DNA of 64,000 nt. Source: an uncultured Saprospiraceae bacterium. GTDB lineage: Bacteria; Bacteroidota; Bacteroidia; Chitinophagales; Saprospiraceae. Below, piece by piece: positions 9,238 through 17,538 of this stretch. The notes under the pieces are model-generated. The model saw nothing but the letters and a program-made list of their open reading frames with translations. It was not told where the DNA came from and did not search any database. The stretch's first letter is position 1; every line of letters begins with the position of its first letter. The stretch spans positions 1 to 64,000 of the forward strand of contig CALLWB010000062.1 in NCBI GenBank assembly GCA_938016265.1, written 5' to 3'. The position numbers and the translations under genes are program-made.

Positions 9238-10344
9238 TTATTGTTCGGCAAGATGCTGGTCTTCTTTTTTAATGATGAATTTTGATTTCCAAGGGGAAAT
9301 GGCAGCGTAGTTTTTGGGTTTGATTTCGTATCCTTTGTGTTTGCAGTATACTTTGATAAACTCTGCTCCTATAAAAATCATTTGAGAGGAATAATTTACC
9401 CAGATTAGAATAACGACGATAAAACCTGCGGCGCCATAAGCAGACCAAAAGTTAGTATTACTGAGGTAAAATCCTAGCAGGAATTCACCAATTCCAAACA
9501 AAATGGCAGTCAAAATAGCACCCGCCCATATATGTTTCCACTTCAAATAGACATTTGGGAGGACTTTGTAGACGGCGGCAAAGAATAGGGTAAACATCAT
9601 GAATGAACCCACATTCTTAAATATCAAAAGGGCAGAGGTGGAGAAACTGGATGTCCAGTTCGGAGAATAATTTTGAAGGAGCTCAATGTCCGCAACGAAG
9701 TTGGCAAACGTGATCAACACTGTATTCAATAATAGAGAAATGACGACAATGAAACAAATCGCGATCACCATTCCAAAAGCCAGTGCACGGTTGGTGAGAA
9801 TTCGGATAACTCCAATACGGATGGGCGACTGGACGCCAAATATCTTATTCAGTGCTTCTTGTAAGGCATAAAAAACACCAGTTGCCCCAAAAACCAACAT
9901 CGCGACACCAAACAAGGTAGCCCACCAATTTTGATCGTAATCACTAACACCTATGATGACTTCTTGTATTTGTAGGGCGGCTTCTGGTCCGATCAATTTG
10001 TCGATTTGCCCGAATATTTTCCCTTTTACGGCGTCTTCGCCAAAGAAAAAACCAACAAAAGCAATCGCGATAATAATAATGGCTGGCAACGAAAATATGG
10101 TGTAATACGAAAGCGCAGCTCCCATTCGAAATATCTTATCCCGCTGATAGGAAAGGATGGTATCTCTTATGAGCTGGTAAACGGTTAGTGTCCCTCGTTT
10201 TATATTTTGCAACAAATCGTAATTTTCCACTAAATTATAATAATAACTAGGAAGGTGGAACTCTATTGGGTAAATTCTTGATAAGAATTTTCGACGAATA
10301 TCTACTAAGAGTAGTATGTAGTTGTCAGAGTTGGGCTGGCACAA
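9238..10344 (-). CDS. YihY/virulence factor BrkB family inner-membrane protein
   Basis: A 368-residue polytopic membrane protein with about six transmembrane segments in the central part and a ~70-residue hydrophilic N-terminus. The segment MGAALSYYTIFSLPAIIIIA is the conserved start of the YihY/BrkB fold. Family members were once called ribonuclease BN in error; they are inner-membrane proteins of unsettled function. The start at 10344 is the longest option; a later start near residue 47 (LQNIKRG) cannot be excluded because the first 45 residues are not typical of the family core. The gene leads the minus-strand pair with the S15-type hydrolase. Confidence 0.88.
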   Translation of the reverse strand: MCQPNSDNYILLLVDIRRKFLSRIYPIEFHLPSYYYNLVENYDLLQNIKRGTLTVYQLIRDTILSYQRDKIFRMGAALSYYTIFSLPAIIIIAIAFVGFFFGEDAVKGKIFGQIDKLIGPEAALQIQEVIIGVSDYDQNWWATLFGVAMLVFGATGVFYALQEALNKIFGVQSPIRIGVIRILTNRALAFGMVIAICFIVVISLLLNTVLITFANFVADIELLQNYSPNWTSSFSTSALLIFKNVGSFMMFTLFFAAVYKVLPNVYLKWKHIWAGAILTAILFGIGEFLLGFYLSNTNFWSAYGAAGFIVVILIWVNYSSQMIFIGAEFIKVYCKHKGYEIKPKNYAAISPWKSKFIIKKEDQHLAEQ

Positions 10345-10433
10345 AGGTATAAAATAGGGACAGCAATTATTTTTGCAAAAATCTTATAACACGGGTTCGA
10401 TCCCTTACGCCTTTTTCTAAATCACGATTCTTC

Positions 10434-10465
10434 TTGACAAAACCAATAATTTTCTATTAACTTTG
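10434..10465 (+). promoter_or_regulatory. Bacteroidota-type promoter for the DUF4293 gene
   Basis: TTG at 10434-10436 is followed after 21 bases by TAACTTTG at 10458-10465, matching the Bacteroidota sigma-A consensus TTG-N(17-23)-TAnnTTTG. The start codon is 20 bases further on. Confidence 0.75.
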
Positions 10466-10485
10466 CGGGAATAATTTTAAAAACT

Positions 10486-10923
10486 ATGATTCAACGTATT
10501 CAATCGCTCTTTTATCTTTTGGCTTCCGGGTCACTGTTTTCTTTGTTTGGACTTCCGTTCGCAACTAGCCCAAAAGCGATGTCTCCATTTTTTGAGGACA
10601 TGGCCTATAGTATTATGGATCATCCGGTATTGATGGGCTTGACTATTGCCGGTGGTAGTATTGCATTGCTCAACATTTTTCTATTCAAAAAAAGAGGTAT
10701 CCAACTTCGATTGGGGATTCTAGTTATTATCTGCTCCCTTTTGTTGGCCTTTGTTGCTGGGTATCTGGTATATCAAGAAGGAGGAGCGATGAATCCAAAC
10801 GTTGATCCTCAAGAGGGGTTAGGTGTCGGTGCTCCATTTCTAGCACTGATCTTTGGAATTATTGGTAACTACTTCACTAAGAAAGATGAAAAATTGGTTC
10901 GATCTATGGACCGATTAAGATAA
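10486..10923 (+). CDS. DUF4293 family membrane protein
   Basis: A 145-residue protein starting MIQRIQSLFYLLA, the signature opening of DUF4293, a family found almost only in Bacteroidota. Four hydrophobic segments (about residues 7-25, 48-66, 75-95 and 114-130) suggest a four-helix inner-membrane protein. Length is normal for the family. Function unknown. It stands alone behind its own promoter. Confidence 0.88.
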   Translation: MIQRIQSLFYLLASGSLFSLFGLPFATSPKAMSPFFEDMAYSIMDHPVLMGLTIAGGSIALLNIFLFKKRGIQLRLGILVIICSLLLAFVAGYLVYQEGGAMNPNVDPQEGLGVGAPFLALIFGIIGNYFTKKDEKLVRSMDRLR

Positions 10924-11103
10924 ATCTATTTATTTACTGAAAATTCGTTCTATTTAGTAATATGCATTCTTATTACATAAATGTAATTTTCTATCCGAAA
11001 GTATAAATAAACGTTTGTTGGCATAAGTATTTCTTAATGAATTCTTCACTAAGAAATAATAAGACTTAATTTGAATTGGCCTCGCAATTTGTTAATTTGC
11101 GCA

Positions 11104-11111
11104 TATATTTG
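11104..11111 (+). promoter_or_regulatory. Candidate -7 element upstream of the lamin-tail protein gene
   Basis: TATATTTG matches TAnnTTTG exactly and lies 93 bases before the start codon. No TTG sits at the ideal distance (nearest at 11076-11078, 25 bases away), so this is a weaker call. Nothing else is visible in the 280-base gap 10924-11204. Confidence 0.45.
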
Positions 11112-11204
11112 ACTGTAATTTCCGTCGTATGCGATCTGTTGATTTGGGGTTTGGGGAGTTTGGCCAAATAAATATAAATCAATCCAAACCTTTAAATCCA
11201 TCTT

Positions 11205-14200
11205 ATGAAAGCTGTTTCTACCTATTTAGCTATTTTTTTGTTTTTCTGTTTTTATCAAACACACCTATTTGGACAAACCATTTTATTGAACGAGTTATCC
11301 CCGGATTCAGGGATGAGTGATGGTGTCAATGACGCAATTGTAGAGTTGATAAATGTTAGTGGATCAACTGTAGATATAAGTTGTTATGTAGTATCCAATG
11401 GAGAATTTACAGTAACCATTCCCTCTGGAACTATACTAGCTGCAGGGGACGTATTCCTAATAGGATGCTCCGAAAATCCCAGTGTTCCAAATCAAGGGTT
11501 AACTTGCTCTCGATGTGATTTCCCTGGGCTTGCTCTAGATCTTGATGTTTGCGGTTGTACAGATTGTTTCCCTCCAGGAGATGCTTTTACCCTGGATAAT
11601 GAAACCTCTACCGATGGAGATCAGGTGGCGTTGTTTGATAATATTGGGGTAATGCTCGACGGTTTATTGTGGACAACGGGTTCGCATCCAACTGGAGTTG
11701 GTGATTCTGAAGTGGCAATCACGATGACAAATGTTCCTCTGGATGGTGGCAATTGTTCCTTGACAAGTGTCGACCTGCCTGCTGCTACAGACCCAGCCTG
11801 GGCAACAAGCGATGTTTTTATTAGAGGATGCAATACTTCTTATGTAAGAGAATTAGGAAATACTAGTGCTGGAAGTACTGGCTCGTGGTCAACGACCAAC
11901 CATCCTAATCCAGGAGAACAAAACGATTTTGTACCCTTCGATATCAATGGAGGGGTAGATGAACTCACTCTTTGTGAAGGAGAAACCACGTCCTTCTATA
12001 TAGAAGTATACGGTTATCAGCAGGTACAGCAAACCATGATGGATCAGGATGGAAAATTTGGCTCTTACCTGACGGATGAAACAGGAACCATGATTGAATG
12101 GCCATCTGTCGTAACAGATGGAAACGGTAAGACTACAATGACTTATACAACAGGAGCGTTGGCTGCTGGAAATTATACATTTACCCTGCAATGGGACGAC
12201 TATACCGAAGGGTGCTGCGGAAGTATCTCCCCAACCAGCACCAATGAATGTTATGAGCGCATGGATGTCATCGTAACGGTAACCGCTCCTTTAGCTTATG
12301 ATTGTGACGGCGACGGCACTCCTGATGCTGGCCCATGTGCTATTGACTGCGATCCGGGACCACCAGAGCCTGGATTGATTGATTTAAGAAATTACTTTAT
12401 TGGAGGCGATGCGCTTTCCTATACTTTAGTGGATAACGCTGGAACGAATCCTCCACAAACTAATACAACAGGCGTATTCATTATTGCCGTTGACCAAGAT
12501 TCTGGCCCGTACACCGCCACCGTAACTAACGGAATAGTAGGATGTGGAGCGGTGGATCTTACCATGTCTATTGCCGACAATTGCGAAGAGCCACCAATTT
12601 GTCCTGAGAATTTTGATATGACAACTGGTACTACACCAAATGCTACTAATGTTTGTCCGGGAGATTCAGTTACACTATGCTTTGCTGGGGATAAACTTCC
12701 TAGTGGTGGGCAAGTAGATTGGTTTAATTTGGGGACCGGAGACTTGATAGGTACACAACCAATTCCAGAAGATCCAGGGATTTATGTTTCTCAATTTCTT
12801 TATGATCCCGGCACCACAGGATCTTGTCAAGACGGAGCAAGTTGGGGGAACAACACAAAAGAATATATTGAAATAACAGGTATTCCTGGGGCTGACGTTG
12901 GTTGTTGGGTGATTGGTGATGGCGATGCGAGTATTGTGTTGCCACCTACCGCAGAAATTCCTGCTGATGGGGTCCTGGTAATTTGTGGTGGATGTCCGAC
13001 CCTTACAAATTGCGATTATTCTGGAGGTGATTATGAGACAAATGGAAGTTTTGTCCTAGCGAATTCTGGTGATATGGTCATTATAATGGATGACCTTGGA
13101 AACATCATTTTTGATTTACAATATGGAAATAATACAGACACTGCAATACCTGCAGTTCCTTCAAGACACGGAGGTGCATGTCCTGGTTTTGCAGCACAGA
13201 CAATTACCTCCACCATTACTGTTACGGATTTAGCTAATCAAGCGCAATGGATGCTTGCCAATGGCACTTTTGCAGGAATGGGAACCGATGGTGAAATGGA
13301 TTTAGGGGTACCAAACGGCCCTGGTGTACCATCAGGAGAAGGGTATTCGGGCAGTCTAGGGTGCATCTCTTATGTTGTGCCAGAAACTGCTTGCAATGAT
13401 TTTTTAATTATTGAGGCAAGATTGTCTCCTTTTGATGATCTAAACTGCCCTGCAGATGCCGGAGACGAGTTGGATGGTATAGTAGGAGCGATTGATCTAC
13501 TCGTATCCTGCCCTACTATCACACTTTCAGGCGCTGATGTACAGTGCGAACCAGCAACAGGGGAACTAACCGTTACCTTCGAAGATATTGGAACTTTTGG
13601 CGATTATGAAGTCATTCTTTCTGATCAAAATGGAGTAAGTACTACTGTTGCGCAATCCTTTCCTGTTTCGGTATCCCCAGAGACATTTACCTTTACCGGG
13701 ATTTCAGAAACTGGAGATTTTATTGTTAGCGCTGTAAATGCCCCAATGGGAGTTTGCGAGCCTCTATTTCTAGGGGCTGGGGAGGTGGTGATTACTCCGG
13801 CTAACTTTACCGCAACCCTTGGAGGGGCCGGTATTATTTGTACTGGAGGAGATGTTGCTACTACAGAAATAGCCATAACTCTTGACGGAGATGCTCCCTG
13901 GGAACTGACCTATACGGTAGATGGAGGCGCGCCTGTGGTCGTAACAGTAACGGCTTCACCATATCTAATTAATACTTCTACAGCGGGCACCTATGAAGTG
14001 ACTTCTTTGTTGGATGGTGCCGGTTGTCCCGGAATACTGCCCACTCCTTTTGTAGTAGTTGAGGAGGCTTGCACTAATACGGTTACTGGTATTGTTTGGT
14101 ATGATGGCGTTATGGGGAGCGGAGGTACAGCAGACAATGGGATTTTGGATATGGGAGAAACCTTATTCCCAGGAGTAGTTGTCCATCTTTATACTGCGAA

Positions 14201-15059
14201 TGGGACGTTAGTAGGAACCACCACCACTAATGGAAATGGTGAATACACATTTACAGGAGTTCCTCCTGGCGATTATTATATTGAATACGAATACCCTCCC
14301 GGATACGAAGCATCTACTGTACAACCAGGTGCTGGGCCAGGAGTCGATGGGAGTGATATTGTAAGCGATGGAGCTGCTGGACCAGATAATGCTGTAGGAA
14401 CTGGAGATGATGTGCCAGGGGGACAAACTGGAGTGTTTACCATTGCTAATACTTGCTTTGCGGCCTGTGATATTGAAGGTATGGATGCTGGCCTTATCGG
14501 AGATGTCCCCTTGTCGGTTGAATTGTTGTTTTTTGATGCGAAGCGGGTGGATAAGGAAGTACTTGTTTCCTGGGCAACTATCTCTGAAAGCAGTAGCCAA
14601 CATTTTTCTGTAGAACACAGCTCCAATGGTGCGGACTTTATGGAGTTTGATCGTCAATTAGCTGCTGGAAATTCTACTAGCCGAATTGATTACTCTGCGA
14701 TGCACAGGGACCCCGTCACCGGATCAAACTATTATCGATTGCGACAAGTCGATCAGGATGGCAGCTACTCTTATTCAGAAATAAAAGTCATCAAATTTGT
14801 GTCAGAAAACATGGAATTGGTGATTATGCCTAACCCGGTACTAAGCAATCTGACACTAGCCATAACCAAAGAGCTGGATCAGGATGCCACTATTGAAGTT
14901 GTTGATATGTTGGGAAGAACGCTATTTCAGGAACACATGAATAAGTTTTCAGTAACAAAAAATCTTGATCTTTCTAATTTGCCAGATGGCACCTATATCC
15001 TTAAATTTCAAACCGGCAGAAGTACGATAACAAGAAAATTTATTTTAACTAAAGTTTAA
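11205..15059 (+). CDS. Large secreted protein with two lamin-tail domains, SdrD-B-like domain and T9SS type A sorting signal
   Basis: A 1,284-residue secreted protein. The signal peptide (MKAVSTYLAIFLFFCF...FGQ) is followed by a lamin-tail (LTD) beta-sandwich at about residues 24-140 (ILLNELSP start). A second LTD-like region spans about 550-690, and an SdrD B-like prealbumin domain about 955-1080 (TGIVWYDG; DxGxxLxD-type calcium loops). The last ~80 residues are a Por-type sorting domain (IMPNPVLSNLTL...). Many cysteines in the middle suggest disulphides outside the cell. In Bacteroidota, LTD domains are common in secreted nucleases and adhesins; here no catalytic domain is recognised. It lies just upstream of, and on the same strand as, a secreted nuclease/phosphatase-type enzyme, so an extracellular nucleic-acid or surface-binding role is possible but unproven. 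Confidence 0.85.
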   Translation: MKAVSTYLAIFLFFCFYQTHLFGQTILLNELSPDSGMSDGVNDAIVELINVSGSTVDISCYVVSNGEFTVTIPSGTILAAGDVFLIGCSENPSVPNQGLTCSRCDFPGLALDLDVCGCTDCFPPGDAFTLDNETSTDGDQVALFDNIGVMLDGLLWTTGSHPTGVGDSEVAITMTNVPLDGGNCSLTSVDLPAATDPAWATSDVFIRGCNTSYVRELGNTSAGSTGSWSTTNHPNPGEQNDFVPFDINGGVDELTLCEGETTSFYIEVYGYQQVQQTMMDQDGKFGSYLTDETGTMIEWPSVVTDGNGKTTMTYTTGALAAGNYTFTLQWDDYTEGCCGSISPTSTNECYERMDVIVTVTAPLAYDCDGDGTPDAGPCAIDCDPGPPEPGLIDLRNYFIGGDALSYTLVDNAGTNPPQTNTTGVFIIAVDQDSGPYTATVTNGIVGCGAVDLTMSIADNCEEPPICPENFDMTTGTTPNATNVCPGDSVTLCFAGDKLPSGGQVDWFNLGTGDLIGTQPIPEDPGIYVSQFLYDPGTTGSCQDGASWGNNTKEYIEITGIPGADVGCWVIGDGDASIVLPPTAEIPADGVLVICGGCPTLTNCDYSGGDYETNGSFVLANSGDMVIIMDDLGNIIFDLQYGNNTDTAIPAVPSRHGGACPGFAAQTITSTITVTDLANQAQWMLANGTFAGMGTDGEMDLGVPNGPGVPSGEGYSGSLGCISYVVPETACNDFLIIEARLSPFDDLNCPADAGDELDGIVGAIDLLVSCPTITLSGADVQCEPATGELTVTFEDIGTFGDYEVILSDQNGVSTTVAQSFPVSVSPETFTFTGISETGDFIVSAVNAPMGVCEPLFLGAGEVVITPANFTATLGGAGIICTGGDVATTEIAITLDGDAPWELTYTVDGGAPVVVTVTASPYLINTSTAGTYEVTSLLDGAGCPGILPTPFVVVEEACTNTVTGIVWYDGVMGSGGTADNGILDMGETLFPGVVVHLYTANGTLVGTTTTNGNGEYTFTGVPPGDYYIEYEYPPGYEASTVQPGAGPGVDGSDIVSDGAAGPDNAVGTGDDVPGGQTGVFTIANTCFAACDIEGMDAGLIGDVPLSVELLFFDAKRVDKEVLVSWATISESSSQHFSVEHSSNGADFMEFDRQLAAGNSTSRIDYSAMHRDPVTGSNYYRLRQVDQDGSYSYSEIKVIKFVSENMELVIMPNPVLSNLTLAITKELDQDATIEVVDMLGRTLFQEHMNKFSVTKNLDLSNLPDGTYILKFQTGRSTITRKFILTKV

Positions 15060-15072
15060 TATAGTAAATGGT

Positions 15073-15192
15073 ATATTGGGGATTGGTTAAAGGTTAATAG
15101 TATAATGGGGAATTGGTAAGCATAAGCCAGCCAAAACCAATTATACCGTTAACTATTAACCAATCAACTATTAACAATTAACCATTCCCAAT
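15073..15192. repeat. AT-rich imperfect inverted repeat running up to the next start codon
   Basis: The left arm 15075-15117 (attggggattggttaaaggt...) is approximately the reverse complement of the right arm 15139-15192 (...aacaattaaccattcccaat). The arms are built from short ggttaat/attaacc motifs, with small indels between them. The right arm ends on the ATG at 15191. Confidence 0.55.
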
Positions 15193-16447
15193 GCTTAAGT
15201 TACTCCTTCCCATCTTTCTTTTTCTGTCCTGTTCTTCTGCTTTTGGTCAGGATACGCTGAACGTTATGTTTTACAATATTTTGCGATATCCTGTAGAAGG
15301 TGCTGCTTCCAGAATTTTTGACTATCGGACCATTTTTCAATATGAACAGCCGGATGTGTTACTGATTTGCGAATTGCAGACCGAAGCTGCCGGCCAGCAG
15401 ATATTAGATGTTGCGTTGAATGCTTATGGGAAAAATAACTACAAACGGGCAGATTTTATGCTCAATTACACAGGGGATAACCTGTTTAACATGTGTTATT
15501 ATAATTCTGATAAATTGACGCTGCATAAACAAGACAGTATCAGATCTCAGCCTAGAGACATCGGCGTTTATACAATGTGGGTGAATAGTCCACAAGCAGG
15601 AATAACGGAAGATTCCCTATTCATAGATTTTTTCTCCACCCATTTCAAATCTGGGAATACCCAGGATAACATGGATGATCGGTGGATTACTGCCGACGAA
15701 TATGTAAAATACATCACCTACCGAGTGCCAGGAAATAGAAATCGCATCTTTGCAGGGGATTTTAATATGTATTCAAGTGGAGAAATGGCTTATATTCATT
15801 TGACACAGGACGGTCCTCAAAAGCTTGAAGATCCGATCAATAAACCAGGCACCTGGCACAACAATTCCTCCTTCGCTGCCATCCACACGCAAAGTCCAAG
15901 GAGCAATTCTTTTGGCGGAGGAGTGGGCGGAGGTATGGACGATCGCTATGATCTGATCCTTGCTTCAGAGAACATAATGGCTGGAACGACAGGCGTTACC
16001 TATCTCCCCAATTCTTATGAAGCAATTGGCAATGACGGGTTTCACTACAATCAGTCAATAAATTCAGGAACAAACAACAGTGCGCCAGATTCTGTCATCC
16101 AAGCACTTTACAATGCCTCCGATCACCTTCCACTAAAACTGGAAATTGAAGTGGCCCCTTTGCCTCTCACACCAGTAAGCAACAGTGAGATATTCCATGA
16201 AAATGGCCTAAAAATATTCCCAAATCCGACAAGGGGAAATTCTAGCATTACACTAGCGATGCAAGGGCAAAAGATCAATGAGGTACGATTGCTTGACCTT
16301 GTGGGCAGAAGAAAACAATTGCCAAAACTAGCACCTGGAAAAGTAGTAGAACTTGATTTGCGGGAAGTACCTTCCGGGATTTATTTATTGCAAATTCAAC
16401 TGGATCAAGCGCAAGTAGTGAGACGGCTGGTGGTAGAAAATGAATGA
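15191..16447 (+). CDS. Secreted endonuclease/exonuclease/phosphatase-family enzyme with T9SS type A sorting domain
   Basis: A 418-residue protein with a signal peptide (MLKLLLPIFLFLSCSSAFGQ). The EEP domain covers about residues 23-318. Its metal- and phosphate-binding motifs are visible: MFYNILRYP near the start, CELQTE (acidic metal ligand), STHFKSG, AGDFNMYSSG near residue 188 (D and N of the active site), DRYDLIL, and the closing ASDHLPL near residue 310 with the catalytic Asp-His. A Por-type sorting domain (LKIFPNPTRGNSSITLA) starts at about 339. The family hydrolyses phosphodiester bonds in DNA, RNA, phosphoinositides or sphingomyelin; the exact substrate cannot be read from the sequence. 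Likely secreted through T9SS and attached to the surface. The 130-base spacer from the LTD protein holds an inverted repeat, so cotranscription is uncertain. Confidence 0.88.
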   Translation: MLKLLLPIFLFLSCSSAFGQDTLNVMFYNILRYPVEGAASRIFDYRTIFQYEQPDVLLICELQTEAAGQQILDVALNAYGKNNYKRADFMLNYTGDNLFNMCYYNSDKLTLHKQDSIRSQPRDIGVYTMWVNSPQAGITEDSLFIDFFSTHFKSGNTQDNMDDRWITADEYVKYITYRVPGNRNRIFAGDFNMYSSGEMAYIHLTQDGPQKLEDPINKPGTWHNNSSFAAIHTQSPRSNSFGGGVGGGMDDRYDLILASENIMAGTTGVTYLPNSYEAIGNDGFHYNQSINSGTNNSAPDSVIQALYNASDHLPLKLEIEVAPLPLTPVSNSEIFHENGLKIFPNPTRGNSSITLAMQGQKINEVRLLDLVGRRKQLPKLAPGKVVELDLREVPSGIYLLQIQLDQAQVVRRLVVENE

Positions 16448-16465
16448 CCTTATAATTAGTGTATT

Positions 16466-17227
16466 CTAAGCCGCAGCCAATAAAGGCATGATCTCATTGA
16501 TGTTTTTCTTTTCGAACATTCGGACGACTTTTAAGGTCATTCGAGCTATAAAATTTCCTGGTTTTCTGATCTGTTGGCCTAGGTTGGCGGTGAGCTGATC
16601 GACTTCCATTTTGATGGTGGAGCGTTCTTCTTTGTTTTCTGTATTGGAAAGGGTGCTTGCAAATTCCCAGGCCTTAGATCTGAATTTACAAATATAAAAA
16701 TCAACTACTTTTTCTGATTGACTAATAGTAATGAAATTCAGGAAAGACATGACTTTTGAAATTCGGCCTAGTCGATCTTGAATTTCTTCACACAATTCCG
16801 CTAAAATTTCATTTACTCTATAAAAATCAGCCTTCATTGCTTCAATATTGCCGTTTGGTGCTACTTGAGCTGCGGCAACTCCCAAATCATAATTGATGTG
16901 GGCATTCATTCCCATGATCAGGTGTTGGATGATGGAGATGTTGTCATTGGCTGCAGCAAAAGATACTTCCCAAGACTTGCTGATCGGTTGGTTGGCCTTG
17001 TAGGCTTTATAGGCATCAATGTAATACGTCGCAAAAACAACGTCAAATTGCTCCATCAAATCGTTGTTTTCAAAACGTTGGTTCAGTATTTCCTCCTTGA
17101 TTTGTGCGGTGGTTCTTCTATAAATATAAGCAAATACTCCTAAGAAGTTGTTTTCTTGAATCGAAGCTTCAATGATTTGATCGAGTTCAAAAAGTACATC
17201 GTCTATATTTGGGAGGAAATTGCTCAT
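16466..17227 (-). CDS. DUF5995 family protein
   Basis: A 253-residue soluble, helical protein. The conserved block MGMNAHINYDLGVAAAQ (about residues 103-119) is the mark of DUF5995, a family of unknown function with conserved His and Asp residues, found in Bacteroidota and Actinobacteria. No signal peptide or membrane segment. It converges on the preceding gene with only 18 bases between the stops and is probably a single-gene unit. Confidence 0.78.
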   Translation of the reverse strand: MSNFLPNIDDVLFELDQIIEASIQENNFLGVFAYIYRRTTAQIKEEILNQRFENNDLMEQFDVVFATYYIDAYKAYKANQPISKSWEVSFAAANDNISIIQHLIMGMNAHINYDLGVAAAQVAPNGNIEAMKADFYRVNEILAELCEEIQDRLGRISKVMSFLNFITISQSEKVVDFYICKFRSKAWEFASTLSNTENKEERSTIKMEVDQLTANLGQQIRKPGNFIARMTLKVVRMFEKKNINEIMPLLAAA

Positions 17228-17538
17228 TTGATTATTTTTTAATACGGTTTTATCTTGTTTTCAAATAGGTATAACCGCGTATTTATTTTTGTAACCTTAT
17301 TGGTAGAAAGTAGAAGGTAAAAGGACAGGATGTATTTGCTTTTTATTAATTCAGACTTGAACGAAAAGAATTAGGCCTAGCTGTGGCAACTGAAGTCACG
17401 GTTACGGGGCACAGGAGTTTTTCCTAACAAAAGATTGTTTGCAACTTTAATGGCGGTCAGGGCGTACACCTCAACAAAATGTATAAATTTGCATAGCGAG
17501 CGAATTCAAACAGAATTTATAATCCCTAACTAAAGATC
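17228..17538. other. Intergenic region between DUF5995 and pyruvate carboxylase
   Basis: Divergent promoter region. A TAAATTTG -7 element at 17484-17491 lies 47 bases before the pyc start; no clear TTG is spaced upstream. A small imperfect palindrome (17382-17414, ctgtg...cacag around ctgaagtc) resembles one 3' of pyc. No gene is seen. Confidence 0.5.

Noticed and set aside
10391-10411. tRNA-like 3' fragment (acgggttcgatcccttacgcc followed by a T run) upstream of the DUF4293 gene
   Set aside because: It resembles a T-arm, but only three to four stem pairs form and there is no matching acceptor, D-arm or anticodon arm upstream. Not enough to call a tRNA remnant or att site.
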